Assembly (NCBI GenBank): GCA_039566865.1
Contig: CM076944.1
Location: 7,586,501 to 7,650,500, forward strand
Length of the DNA stretch: 64,000 bases
Origin: Aurelia coerulea
Taxonomy: Eukaryota > Cnidaria > Scyphozoa > Semaeostomeae > Ulmaridae
Direction of reading: 5' to 3'
Position 1 is the stretch's first letter; each line of letters begins with the position of its first letter. The notes beneath the pieces were generated by a model. The model made no database searches and was not told where the DNA came from. It saw only the letters and a program-made list of their open reading frames with translations. Of the stretch, positions 12,501 to 27,500 are shown piece after piece. The translations under genes and the position numbers were made by a program.

Positions 12501-15500
12501 TGGTTGTGACAATGTCATTTCGTACGAATTTCACTCTACAAGTAAGTATCGAAATTCACATTTAGCAAAGTACTGGGACAAAAATTGATAATACTCGCTT
12601 TATGTGTAAAGGGAGAGTGGGGCTGGTTGTGACAATGTCATTTCGTATGAATTTCATTCTACAAGTAAGTATCTGAATTCATATTTAGCAAAGTATTGGG
12701 ACAAAAATTGATAATACTCGCTTTACGTGTAAAGGGAGAGTGGGGCTGGTTGTGACATTGTCATTTCGTATGAATTTCCCTCTACAAGTAAGTATCTAAA
12801 TTCACATTTAGCAAGGCAAGTACTTAGACGAAAATTGATGATACTCGTTTTACGTGTAAAGGGAGAGTGGGGCTGGTTGTGACACTGTCATTTCGTATGA
12901 ATTTCCCTCTACAAGTAAGTATCTAAATTCATATTTAGCAAGGCAAGTACTTAGACGAAAATTGATGATACTCGTTTTACGTGTAAAGAGAGAGTGGGGC
13001 TGGTTGTGACAGGGGTCACACTCTCATTTTCAACCTAATGCTTTAATTGCTGTGATTTTTGTTGATGCATTTGAACGAAATACATTTTGACCTCCCGGAA
13101 AAAGTCATCGTGAAAGTTTTCCTCCGTTTGTGTTTGTACCGGGTGAGTCAGAAAAAAGGATCCCCGCTTGGAAGGCCACTGCTCCATGAATATCAAAGCA
13201 ATAATATTGAAAAATGTCTTGTTTTATTGCCAATATGTTCAATTAGGTTCAGTAATTTACCCGGCCTTAATCGGCCATTCCTTCCCGTGGATATGGGTAA
13301 TTTTCTGCAGAAAGCCCCTTCAAAAAACCTGCAAAAATGTTTGCCCTTAAAACGAATTTCTGGAATGAAAACAATGAGCACATTTTCCTTCCTAACATTG
13401 ATGACACTCACATAAATTCATGTATTTTGTCCTCTTGGGAGAATGGAATCCCCCTAAATAGGTTATTGATACCAGGGGGAGGACTTGTACATCCTCCCAA
13501 GAGGATAGCACGTGCTAAAGCGTTCACAAGTCATTGCTGCAAGGCATTGTAAGGCAGAAATGTTAGGGAAATCTGTTCATGATTTTGGGCACGTTTTGAA
13601 GGTTTTTTGAAGAGGCTTTCTGGAGAAAATCCCTCATAATTTCAGAATAGAGTGGTCGATTTCAGTCAGGTAAATTTTGTAGTTGATTTGAACATTTCTA
13701 CCATTAAACTATATATTTGCCGATATCATTGTCTTGATATCCAGGGAGCTGTGACCTTTCAAACGGGGATTCTTTTTTCTGACTCACCCGGTATTTAGTG
13801 TGTGACTGTGGCAGCTTGCCCTTGTGACAACTAGGCCCACTCTCCCCTATTGGATGCATACTTTCGCGGCTGGATGCATACTTTTTCTCGCAGCCCACGT
13901 TAGCATAGGTTTCAAATCTTTAAAAATGTCAGTGTAAAATTCTATGACCTATTTCTTTGAGCTGACAAAATTGAAAGAAACTTTATCTATTTTGCTTTAT
14001 ATTAATGCTACCGTTGGACTTGAAATCCTCAATATTTTCAGCAGTAGTGGATTTCTCTTCTCTTTTAAGAATTCAAGAAAGAAAGAAAATTTTTGAGAAA
14101 AACTTGAATCCATCGTAACTAAAAGTTTTTGAGGAAACGTGGAATAATTTCCAAGAAGTCCATTGTTTATGAATGTCTACAAAATGGTATCAAGCAAAGG
14201 TCTCTCACTCTGCTAGTTTACAATTTAGAATTTGATGGCGTCAGATCCTCAAATGAGTTGAAATATGAAACATGCTGGAAATTTGACAAAAATTTTGAAA
14301 ATCTCTGAAAAGTCCAGCGGTAGAATTATAGCACAGTAGCTAAAGTTTCTTTCAAGCCATTCCGTTCAAAGAAATGGGTCGTAGAAATTTGCAACGACAA
14401 TTCTCAAGATTTGGAACCAATGCTGCCTAACAAGGACAGCATGAGTTGCTTTTGTTGACACCTGAATTCAAAGTGATTTGCGATCGCAGACAAAGGAAAT
14501 TCCTCCAACCAGTAATTCAAAACAAACAAAACCGCAAAAGTTTCTCTGAAACCCAGGTAGCTAGCGTGATCGCTGTGCATTCCAGAAATTGTTTTTAAGA
14601 GCAAACATAGCATGTATCGAAAGAAGAAGAATATATCTACACATCTACCTCGGGCATTTTATTTATTTGGTTCAGAAGCTGAGCAGTAAGTATTTTAATA
14701 ACACCCAAAAACATAAGAGAATTGAATCGCTTCCCAATCGGCTTTTGAACCAAATATTTAAACTGCCCGAGGTAGATGTGTAGATATATCCTTCTTCTTT
14801 TGATCTATGCTCATATTTGCTCTTGACAACAACTTCTGGAATGCACAACAAGCGAGCCAGCTACCTGGGTTTCAGAGAAACTTTTACGGCTTTGTTTGTT
14901 TTGAATTACTGGTTGAAGGAATTTCCTTTGTCTGCGATCGCAAATTGCTTTGAATTCAGGTGTCAACAATAGCAACTCATGCTATTGTCTTATAAAATCC
15001 GTCCTTGTTCTGCTGCCTATGATGAATTTATTTTTATGTAGGTAATGGATATGAATGAGGCACCAACATCAATAGAATTATCAAACGATGCCGTAGATGA
15101 AAATAGCGCCGTTGGTACCTTGGTTGGAAATATCACAGTGTCAGACCCAGATAATGAAGGAAAATATGCAACCACTCAAAAGGTATCATGTCACATGATA
15201 ACAGATACAGCTGGAGTTTTTGAAATCAAGAATGATGCACAATTAGTCGTGAAGAAAGCAAGCTTGAACTTTGAAGAAAAGGCCAGGTGAGATTTCTTCC
15301 CATCCAAGCCGTCCGTTCACAGCCAAAGCCGTTCACAACAGGCTAGGTGAGAACCGCGGATGAAGTATAACCAACATTCTGGTAGACGTATCACCCGAGT
15401 CCTATAACTGTACTTTGCAAATTATATGTACTTTAAAACTGTACTTTGCAAATTATATAGAGGTATTGTAGAGCCACATTTTCGGTACTGCTGTTCTGTG

Positions 15501-18500
15501 TGGGGGAGCTGTGCAGAGTTCCGACTGGTTAAGCTTCAAAAATTGCAGAATCGTGCCGCTAGAATTATTACAAATAGCAGCTACGATGCTCCTGCCGAAG
15601 CTTTGATTACAGAGTTAAAATGGCCAACTGTGAGGGATATGATCAGAAGTGAGACTGCAACAACTGTATATAAATCTGTTAATAGTCTCGCGCCTGATTA
15701 TCTCTCGCATTTATTTGTTAGAAATTCTGATCGCAATATTATCAACCTTAGAAATGCCGAAACTGACTTGCTAGTGCCATTCATGAAAACTAGTAATGGA
15801 CAGAAAGCGTTCGCATTTCGTGGAGCAAAAATCTGGAATGATCTCAGCCGCGAGGCCAAGCAAGCTCCCTCTTTATCTTCTTTTAAGAACAAGATAAAGG
15901 GTTTGTTGTAAATTTATTGTAAATAGTTGTAGATAAATTATTTATGATTGTAATTAGTTTCCTTTTCCCGTTATTAATTTTAGTAGATTTTTCAATTTGT
16001 AAAGTTTTTGGCACGGCCCCCTGAAAATCAATCATACTGACTGACGGGGCTACCGTGCATAAATAATTTTAAAATGAAAAAAAAAAAAAAAAAAAAAAAA
16101 GTCCCTTGTTTGCTATCTGACTTGACTTATATTGCTCTGATCAACAGACACTCAAATTACTTTCATATTACTCTGAAAACTTTACCCTATTTAGGCCCCC
16201 GCCACGAGAAATTTGGTGCAACTTATACTGTAGAGAAAGACATCCTGCATCGAGGTGTGTGGGTCCCAGCTTCATGCCACCCTTTTGAGGATCAATCCAT
16301 TGCCGACTTTGTACTCTTATTCCCAAGGATTCTGGTATACTTTATCATGGCGTCACAAGAAAACGGCATAGAATTTCAAAAATGAATTGATATTCGGGGT
16401 CTGCAGGTTGTCCCAAATAACTTGTTCGACATTTTATTAAATATTGAAAATAACGATTAAATGAACGGATTTCGTGGTAAGATTGCCATTCCTAACTTTG
16501 TAAATTAATTTTAGAGGCCAGATTCTTACGCATCTGCTGAAAATTCACTTGTTTACGAGCTTTCAATGATCAAATTTATGCGAAATCTGAAACCAGAGAC
16601 CCCTAAATGACCTATGTTGCAAAAATCTTCCAAACTCGATGTAAAAATAGGTTATCCAATTTCACACCTTGTTGATACAAGGTCTGTTCACAGGCTATGC
16701 ATAAGTGTATTGGTTCTCTAGGAGGGTATCTTCTATATCTAATGTCTGAGTCTGATTCTTTGCAGCCATTCGATAATAGTTGAATGCACTGACGATGGAG
16801 TACCATACAAGAGCTTGGAAAGAGCTTGGGGTTTTAACAATCAATATCAATGATGTCAACGAAGCCCCAACTGGCATCCATCTCTCCAGCAATCGTGTGC
16901 GAGAAAATTACCCATTGGTGACTGTCGGACGACTAGTCGTGTCAGATCCTGATCAGAAAGGACAAAATATTACGATGCGTCTTACAGACAAAAGTTTGCC
17001 ATTCAAGGTTGCTGGCGATGTTTTGATAACAACGCAGTCATTGAATTACGAGCGTAAAAGTGTTTATAAGATTTCAGTTCGAGCCACTGATCAAGGGGGT
17101 GAGTTAAGATACTTCAGTCACTCATTCATTAACCCATATATTCATTCACTCATGTGCTGCTGCATGAGCATTTGTTCAACGTTGGGATAAATGTAAAAGG
17201 AATTCACTGAATTTTTACTCTTGTGCAGGTATCCTACTTAATGCTAATGTAAATTACCAACTTTAGATATTGAAAAGAAACCATTTGTGCAAGTCCAGGC
17301 AACTGCCAAAACTTTCTTTAACCAACTCTTTTCCATCTACTTTCAGGCTTGAGTGTCACAGAGAACTACACTATTCTTGTACAAGACATAAATGATAGTC
17401 CTTCAACGATCATATTTCACCATTTTCCTATCGAAGAAAGTGCAAAACCTCGCACCCCAGTTGCCAATGCCGTTGTGATAGATGAAGACTTTGACCAGAT
17501 TCACACGTATTCAATTGAATCTATTGTAGGATTTGGTTATGGGTTAACGAGGTATGATTGCAGCTTCTACCGGGTGTCCCAAATGAAAGTACTCCCGTTT
17601 GAAAAATCACCAAAATTTGATTGCACGGCCGATCTTCAATTTTCTTTTTTTGTCAAGTAGCTCAAAGACCAAATTATTTTCCAAGACGTAGCTGATCTTG
17701 TAAATGGTTTTAAAATGAGCAAATTTAGCTCTTTTTAGGGTTACCTGGTTTTGAATCATACTGCAAAAAAGCACTGATAGTTGCCAAATAAAAACTTCTC
17801 GGATGGTCGTAACTGACAGAAATAAATGCGCACTGTCATTGGAGACTTCAATGATGATTAGAAATCTGAAAATTTTGACTCTTAGGCAAGATTGAGTATT
17901 TTGCTTGAAAACTATAGCTCAAAATAGGGTTCTTCAACGTGCAAATTTCCTACCTTGCTGTATCAAAAGCAAACATTTTATCATCTGTGAATATTTTTGG
18001 GTCTTTAAAAAAGCAATTCAAAGAAAAAAATTTATCAAAGATTTGATAATCAATTGTTGGTAATTTTTTAAACAGGAGTTTTTTGGGACACCCGGTATGT
18101 TCATTTACGAGTGATTTAGTTTCAATAAGTAGCATGATTGCAAGCAAGTTTTCTATTGTAAAATTTGGTTATGAGTTAACGGATTATGAATCATCCATAC
18201 GAATTATTTTATTTCAACCATTATTATTTTTTTTATTATTTCTTTCTTTAAAGTAGGCTTAAAATACACTAGATAGCAAAATTACTGCTTATTTAGGCAT
18301 ACTATTTAGCAAACATATAAAATGAAATAAATGGGGGGAAAAAGTCCTATTTACAGAACCGTTAGAAACATTAGATTGAACATAATGACATAATTATGAA
18401 TATCATGTTAGATACCCAACTTGCGGAATGTATGTCTTGCATAGCCTACAGTTGCAGTTCTCGCCCTTCCAACATCTAATCAGGTTTTTAAAGATAGGAA

Positions 18501-21500
18501 GTGTGCTTGCTTGTTTCACTGCATTTGGCAAAGTGGACCAAAGTCTGTTTCCAAGGAAGGATATAGTCTCAATTCCAAAGCTCGTCGTACGCACTTTTGG
18601 AAGCTGTGAGTCGTTACCATGTCTTAGATTGTAGCCAATATTGCGCTCACTGAAAATATCCTTCATGAAAGGTGGATTTAGACCAGACTTTGCTTTATAA
18701 ACTTCTGTCATAAGCAACTGTAGTTTTAAGCAACCAGTCCAGTATGCTCTAATTTTCTGACTATAAATTGCACTTGATCCTAGGGCTCTGCCAGGGAAGT
18801 TCACAATCGATGCCAAAACAGGGCTAATCATTACCACGTCTTCTGGGATTGATTACGAAGAGTTCAAAGCATTTAAAATCACTGTAATGGCCATTGATAA
18901 TGGCATTCCTGCCATGAATATAAGCAAGATTGTCACAATTAATGTCAAAGATGTCAATCATCCACCAACGGATATCCTTTTTAATGGAACAGAGGTAGGC
19001 ATCATTATCATTGTCCTCATTCCTTTGTTGTTGGGGAGACGAGATGAGGTTTGTCCGAGGAAACGTATGTGTCCCCCCGTGCAGTAGGTTAAAGCTCATG
19101 TGCAGTACTGTTTTGGGTTGGAACTCTGCCGGGCGCATGGGCATTAACCTACCGCAAAGGGGGACACATAAGTTTACTCGGACAAACCGTATCTCGTCTC
19201 CCCAACAATTTGTTTTAAGTAGGGTGAAAAGATATCTAGCTACATTGCAGCTAATTTAGGCATACTGAGAAGATCGGCGGTTTAAATTTGACTTCACTTT
19301 GCCAAGCTTTACTTTAGTCTAACGGGAATGGCAAAAGCCGCTCGACCTCACCCCAAGTAAGTGGTACACATCTTTAGAGAGACACAGTCGTAAAGTTTCC
19401 ATGTCCGGGCATCTTTTGAGGACTCCTCATGCACGAACAAGAGACTTCGTTCATTCTGAAAAAAATGTTCGTGCGACTTCTAGAAAACAGTAAAAGGATA
19501 AGCAGAGTTTTCTGCGCACACCTTCCATTGTTTTCTTTAAATATTCAATTGTTTAGTGAACAATAGCAATTTTTCTATACAATTTTGCTTGAATATGTTT
19601 AATTTTGTCTAAATTTGGACACTTTTTTCAAATTAGTTGGGGTGACATAGTCCCACAGCCCCATAGTGCCCCATAGCCCCATAGTGCCCCATAGCCCCAT
19701 AGTGCCCCATAGCCCCAGTAACAACTCCCAGCCTCAATTCTATTTTCCCAGTTACATTTGGTGGGAAATCGCTGTCAATTTCTCATTGATATGCATTTGA
19801 CGATCAAACATTCCCAGTTTATTGTTTTCACCAATTTTATTCCCGTCCCAGTTCATCAAATCCTAGTTCCAGAAGAAATACCCCATTCCCAGATTATCAT
19901 TAAAAGCACATCCCAGGTCCAATTTACCTCTGCAGGACTCTTCTATTTGTGTTGCAGGTAAAAGAAAATTCTCCAGAAGGACACATCGTTGGTAATGTAA
20001 CTGTCATTGATCCCGATAACAAATATCATCAGAAGGACATTTATATTTGCAAACTAGACGTGCCAGCAGAGGATTCGCTGCCCTTTGCGGTAAGTTATTC
20101 GATATTTGTTCTTCTATGATGTCAAAGGCAAGTGAACTGTGGGATGGTGCAGTTTTCCAGAGAACTGTGCGAAAGTAAAACTCAATTGAATTCAATTCAA
20201 CTTTTTTATACAATACAGGGAAAAAATTCTGTTACGTGTAAATGCAAAAAGACCTAGCTTACTAGCTTTGGTCGCTAGATTAAAGCGTTGTACAAAAGGA
20301 AAACATTGTGAGCACCGGATGTGCCGAAAAAAGTTTGTGCGTTTGAAAAATCGTAGCACCTATGCAATGCAATGCAATGCAATGTTCGTACATTTTGGTG
20401 TATAATCATGATTATTATTATTATGATTATAACATTCTTTAAAGGTGGTTGTTAAAAATAGCTCTACTTCAAGAAGTAATAAAGACCAACTATTTACAAA
20501 AACAAAATAAATTACAGTTCATGATAAGAAACGAAAATATCCTAAAATACCCTATTTACAAATTTTGCAACGGCAAGTCTCTCCAATCCATTTTTTTATG
20601 CATGACTTTCTGAATGATGATACTCACATAAGCAATAATGCACCGTTGATGTGGCCAATATTATAACCCAAATCGTATTCTTTCCATTGTGTTGTTTTCT
20701 ATTCTACAGGATGTCGAAAAAGATTGATAACGCTGCTTTTCCTTCGTTCTTGCCTCCTCGCAACAAAGCCTGAATGCCACCCGTATGAAACACATCGATG
20801 TAAAACGAGATTTTGGTTGCACCTACTTGCCTCTTTAAGCAGTTTTAGATTTGCTTGTATCTCTATATTTATTTATTTTATCCCTTAGATTTCAAGTGAA
20901 TACACCTTGATAGTAAATGGTGCTATTGACTATGAAAAGTTGGACATATACGAGATCAAGGTATGTATCGCAAAGTTCAGTGCGAGTTAATCTGATCAAA
21001 TGTAATTCACGGATTTCATCTGAGAATGATCGCAATAACATACCGGGTGAGTCAAAAAAGAATCCCGTTTGAAAGGACTCACCCTGTGTATATAAAATAG
21101 ATAGGTTGCTTCGAAGAATTTCTGGAGGCCTTAAGATTCTTGGATTGATTCCAAGCAGGAGCATTTTTTATTCATGTTGAATATTATATCTCGGACATGC
21201 TTGTCACGAAAATGTTTGAAAAAAATGTGCAATGATTGACATACAATTTTTTTTATTTTAAGGTAACCTGCACAGACGATCGCATCGATCCTCATAATAT
21301 TTCCAGAACGTTCGTCGTGAAAGTTTTAAACGTGAATGAAGCTCCTTCGCTGATACATATCACATCAAATAAGATTGCAGAAAATCAAGATGTTGGTTCT
21401 TTTATTGCAAATGTTATTGCAGTTGATCCTGACAATAAGGTGATATTTCATAATGTTTTTAACTTAGGGTGAACCCATTACCCTGCCCTGCCTTTTTCTT

Positions 21501-24500
21501 AGTTCTTTTCACTAAGACTGAAGTAATGAAAGTAACCCTCAACAGCGAATCAGCTCCCAGACCACGTATGTGCAATTGTGCAAACAGTTGATTGTGCTGT
21601 TTGCAGTCTTCTCACAAGACTTCCAGATTTTATGAGCCAAGATTTATGTGGCTGGCAATCTTAGCTGACATTAAGACTACGTATCTGGCCTCCCAGGGGG
21701 GGGGGGTACTCGGGTATATTTAGGATAGGGGTGCTCAGGCTGGGGTACAACACATCAACCCAAAAAAATAATTTCTTGCAAGAAAATAGACCCAAAAAAT
21801 AATATTTCCGACCTTACATACCCAAAATTAATGAAGTCAGTATCTTAAATCTGCAGAAAAGTTCCCTAACAGATTAGATTTCTCATATTACATTAGGATA
21901 TTTAAGTTTTTTTTTATTTTAGTAACGTTACTTGATTATAATTTTGTTTGTAAATGACATTTTTTACAATTGTTTTACTTTTTCTCATATTTGAGACCCA
22001 AAAAAGTAAGCCATAATTTCAGGAACCCAAAAAAATAACAGTACAAATGATTGACCCAAAAAAATAATCCTTGCCCAAATTTTAGACCCAAACAAGTAAC
22101 CTGAGCACCCCTATCCTGAATATACCAGTGTACCCTCCCTGGGTCTGACCTCAACATAGAACTCAATAACTTATTAATGGCGGACCTATTTGCAGATGAT
22201 TAATCCTTCCCAGCTTTGCTTAGAATTGATTGCTTTCTCGTGTAAGCGGCGAATATTAACGCGATCGCAAGACACACGTTAGCCACATCTGAATATGCAA
22301 TTGATAATGAGTCCCTCTGTAAACAGTCAAAATCACACAAAATCCAATTTCACTGTTCATCAGTGTAAATTTCACATTATTTTGTGAATGTTGTTGATAC
22401 TTGCTCTTCCCCGTAAGCGCAAACTGTCTTGTAGAACTCGCTTAAGCATGACATATGTAAGCCATCCGTCATTGCTTTTTAGCGATATATTCACGTTTTA
22501 TTTGAAAGACATATCACTAAACTGTGATGGATATCTCATTTCAGTTCACATTTGCCTCATTACGTCCATATCAATAATTCGTAATGAAGCACCTTTGCAA
22601 AGCGGTTCCATATGTCAGCATATAGGCGTCAAATCTTAACAAACATTGTACGAATTGTTATTGCATCTTTCCATGGGTTGTTAGACACTGCTGGTGTGCT
22701 TCTATGGAGGTGCGCTGGAACTGATATTTACATGCGGCGGAATAATATCTATAGTTCTGCGGAAGAGATAATGAAAGAGCTCCTCCATAGTAGTAAATAA
22801 TCCCTTCCTCCGCAAAAGAACAAAGCTGTGAGAATCTAGCTGTGTACCAGGTATCCAAATATCCAAGGTATCCAAGGATAACATAACGACCATTTCCATT
22901 ATTACGACCACTTGGATATGCTAATCTCTCATATGAGATTCTAACGCAGCTCCTATTGTATGGTGATAAAAACCTCCCCAGTGATGTTAACAGGAACATA
23001 CTCGAGCTAACATTAAAATTTATCCAAGAAACTGGTCGATTAGATTGAGCTCATTTTAAACCTTGTCACAAGCCACACAACCAAGTACGCTCGTTTTCTT
23101 TGCAAAATTATTATTATTTTTGTTGTCTTTTGTTTTTTGTTTTTTGTTTGTTTGTTTTTTCCCTTAAGTCTTTGCTTGCTTCAACTAGACTTATGACGAT
23201 AAGTCCCTTGTATCCATGCAGTAAACCTTGCTAAACAGTGCAATCATCAAGTCAAAGAGCACAGGGAAATAAGAGACTCCAAATCATAAGTCAATGCTTC
23301 AACCAGTTTCGAGGCTGCAACATAATCAAATTACTAAGTCATAAACGAGAAAAGCTAGGTGCAAATTTCTACGCCACCGCATTGTAGACCTTCATAAGCT
23401 ATAGTTCTCTTGAAGATTGTGCCACTTTTCCTCTATCAATTTAGGATTTACGATGATTATGATTTCTTTCAAATACTTTCATGAAGTTTTTCGACTTTTT
23501 CAATAAAAAAGGAACAACGCTATAACTCTGAAAATAGCAAGGATATCAAAAATTGCCATGGAGCAATTTGAAGTTTCTTTCAAGCCATCAATTAGAAGGA
23601 AGATGCAAACGCATTCTTATAGTCTTTTCTAAATATTTGACGTCACAGGCCCACAGGAAGTAGGGGGCAGGCAATAATTTTGAATACAATAGTACTACGT
23701 CACAAGCATTAATTAGATGATTAAGTCTGATTAGGTTTGTTAAAGTTAGATTAAATTGCATACTGAAATTTTTGTTGTTGAAATTGGTGATTTCTCTCCA
23801 TATTTATTTGCAATTTTGTGATCTGTCATATCTCTATTTTGGTGACAAGATATTGCTTATAAAAGAGCTTTCTGCTTCTGAGCAATACCATTTGAACGAA
23901 TCGTCCCTTGGGGATACAAAATAAACAACAATAGTTTTCCTTTTGTGTTCTAAACGCAATGTATCCCATGTTTCAACTTTTAGGAACAGAAACAGTACAC
24001 TTATCATGGCTACATGTGCATGAATGTAAATCAAATTGGAGGCCTATTTGGGAAGTCTTGGGAGTCTTGCAAAATACAATTTTACTAAAATCACACGTAA
24101 TTATGGAACGCAATGTCCGATTTTGACCAAATAAATTGTCATCATAAGTTAGCTTTCTTCCTATCCAAAGAATTTTTAGATAAACGAATTTTGAAGTAAA
24201 TTGCACCATTTTTTTATTCAATATAGAATTTTTACAAACAAACTACTGACGCACTTCGTACGAGCTACTTTACTACACTACAAGGACGATACCACGGAGT
24301 GCAAGAGACCATGACAACTCCGCAGTCATTAACATAGAGAACGTGTAACTAAACTAAAATTAAATGTACAGCTACGAAAAATACACATGAACAATTTCTA
24401 TTGATAAATACTAAGGTTCGTTTCACATTATATGTCGAGCTAACTTTGGGCAATCAGGTCTTATTCACAAGAATAGGGTGAACTGGAGATTGCAACACGC

Positions 24501-27500
24501 CACTCGTTTTTTCTCTCTCGCCCGTTGATTTTCTCTGATACAATTATCTTTTATTCCCAGGTGACGCATGTTGACAATATAACCATTCAACTATTACCCG
24601 AACTGGATGGAGCTGCATTCCGATTGGTAGATGGAAACTCGCTGATAGCCAATCAGACTTTCAATTACGAGCAAAAGAACATATTCAACGTGAAGATTCG
24701 CGCTTCTGATAATGGACGGCCTGTGCTTTCTTCTGAAAAGATCTTCAATATCACGGTGAGCTTTTATTTAATATCTTCTCCATTCATTCACTCTAGCATA
24801 GGCTCCAAATCTTTAAAAAGGCTGGTGTAAAATTGAGTGGCCTATTTCTTTGAACTGAATGATTTTAAAGAAACGTTAGCTAATTCTCTATAATTCTACC
24901 ATTGGAATTTTCTGAAATCTTCAATATTTTGAGAATTAGAGTGTTTTCCTTCTTTTTCAAGAATTCAAGAAAAATTTTCAGAAAAACTGAAAACCGTCGT
25001 AATATCTAGACTGTTTGACGTAACATAAAATAATTTCGAAAAAAGCATAGTTTATGGATGCCTACCATATGGTATCAAGCAAAAGCCTGTCACTCATCTG
25101 GTTTATGATTTAGAAATTTGATGACGTACCATCCTCAAATGAGTTGAAATGTAAGATACGCTGTAATTTCCAAAAATATTCAAAATTTCTGAAAAGTCCA
25201 ACGGTAGAATTATAGATAATTATCTAAAGTTTCTTTCAAGCCATTCAATCAGAAGAAATAGGTCATTGAATTTTACACCCACCTTTTTACGCAGAGATAA
25301 AGATTTGGAACCTATGCTATTCACTCTTTATTTTCTTCTTTTCATTAATTCGTTCATTCATTCATTCATTCATTCATTCATTCAGTCAGTCAGTCAGTCA
25401 GTCAGTCAGTCAGTCAGTCAGTCAGTCAGTCAGTCAGTCATTCAGTCGTTGTTCATTCATTTCATGCCTTTCAATTCTTTAAAAGCCTTTCAGTGAAGAG
25501 TATGCAGAATATGCAGTCTACCATGGGTGACACAAATCACAATAATTTGATTAAAAGTTTTCTTTTTGTGTGTTTGTATGAATGACCAAATAGATTTAAC
25601 AGATAATCGTTATTTCATTCTTTTGGGGGATAGATGACGAAATTGCATCATGAAAACATGTTTTTATTTAGCAATACTTTTTTGCCAAAAGGTTTCTCGT
25701 GAAATTTTTTGAGTTTTACATCGTGAAAGGGCTTCGTTCAAGGACGTAGGCAAATGGTTTTTTGGGGCAAAACTTCAAATTGATAATCATTTCCTGTAAT
25801 TTCAGAGTATGGCTCAAAACCAGGTAGCTTGTAAAAGCAGAAATTCCCGCAAATTCAAAGCAATTTCAAGATTATGCATTATATCTAAGATTAAATCTAA
25901 GATCTAATATATCTAAGAGTCTGATAAAATGTTTGCTTGCTACGGGCTTGCTACAAGATTTCGAACATCTACCGTTTGTCCCAAAAAAATGTATACGGAT
26001 TTGTTTGACTCCAGCGATGTGAAGTTTGCTTCAATCAATGCCTAATCACTCTAAAAATGTTCCTAGATAGCTAATTTGAACATAGGTGAAGTGCAGGTGA
26101 AGTTGCGTTTTTCAACTTGTTGAATGAAAAGCTCCAGGCAAGATCGAGAATGATACTTTTGGATTAAGTATGGGATGTTCCAAGCGCAGAAATAGAGCAG
26201 ACCTAATCGAGTCTGCGACCCCTTGTCATGACGCTCAAGTGGTGGGGTCCTACCGGGTATCGAACCCACTCCGCCTGACTGTTCTGGCTGCAAAGTCAGA
26301 GGATTACACCACTGCACCACAACACCTTCAAAAAAAGGTACCTCGTTTGTTCGTATTTGTGCTTTGAGACTTGAGAGCAGACATGTTAGTCTTTAAAGCT
26401 CAAATTTGCATTTTCCTGCAAGCCAGAGCTTTAGGCACAGCGTATAAATAAATGATAGCCTTGATAAGATTTGAGCAATATTAGATCTTGAGTTATTTTG
26501 TTGTCCAGAAGTCACCCCCTAGTCACCCATTGGGCAGTTTCTTCATGTTTCATTAATTTCAGTTCTTAATTTCGATATGCTTCAGGAATTTTCTTAGGCC
26601 AAAAGGCCAAAGCTCTGGTTTGCAGTTGGACGCAAATTTGAGCTTTCAAGATCGATATTTCTGCTCTCAAAGCACCAATATCAACAAACGAGGTATCTAT
26701 GTTGAAGTTAACTATCGAGGAGCATTTTGAGAGTGATTAGCCATTGATTAAAACTAAATTCACATCGCTGGGATGGGATCAACCAAATCTGTATCTGTTT
26801 TTGGCACACCGGGTAAACATTTTTTTTGACTCACCAGGTATGATTATGATTTGTGGTTCGTCTTTGCATGAACAAGGGCAGATTTTGTAATACATAGCAT
26901 CAATTGCTTTTGATTGACAGACAAAGGAAATTCTCTCAACCAGTATTTCAAAGCAAACAAAGCGGCACAAGTTCGAAAGAAGAAGAGTAAATCTTAAGTT
27001 CTGTCTGGTGGATTTTGTTTATTTGATTCAGGAGCCGAGCAGAAGGCATTACAATTGTCGCATATTTAGGGCTCGAATGAAACAATTACTACTCAGCTTT
27101 TAAATCAAGTAAACAAAATTCGTTTGGCAGAACTTTAAATTTACCCTAATCCTTTCGACATAAGCACATAACTTCTCTTAAAAACCACCTTTCGCGTGCA
27201 AAATCTGCCCTTGTCCTTTGGATGTGTGCAGCTGTTTTTTTTTACATTCTGACGTTATCTAAAACGGGGGAAGCCATAATGACTAAGATCATACTGGGTT
27301 CGGGCTATGTACACATTTCTTTCATAAGAAACCCGTGTTCTTATAGAGACTTTTCGATTTGTCTCCTTGCGTGAAAAGCAGCCCTAACTAAGCAAAAGAA
27401 TCCAGTAGTATGATGGTGAAAATCTTAAGAACCTCTTTTTTTATGTATTAAATCATCAAACCTACGAAACTACAAGGAAGTAAATAGGGTTCATAAACGT

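Noticed and set aside
25266..25496. Frame rich in SFIHS/QSVS repeats as a protein
   Set aside because: It is translation of the (ATTC)n-(AGTC)n microsatellite.
26063..26320. Minus-strand 85-codon frame as a gene
   Set aside because: The bases are the tRNA-derived SINE; the frame is incidental.
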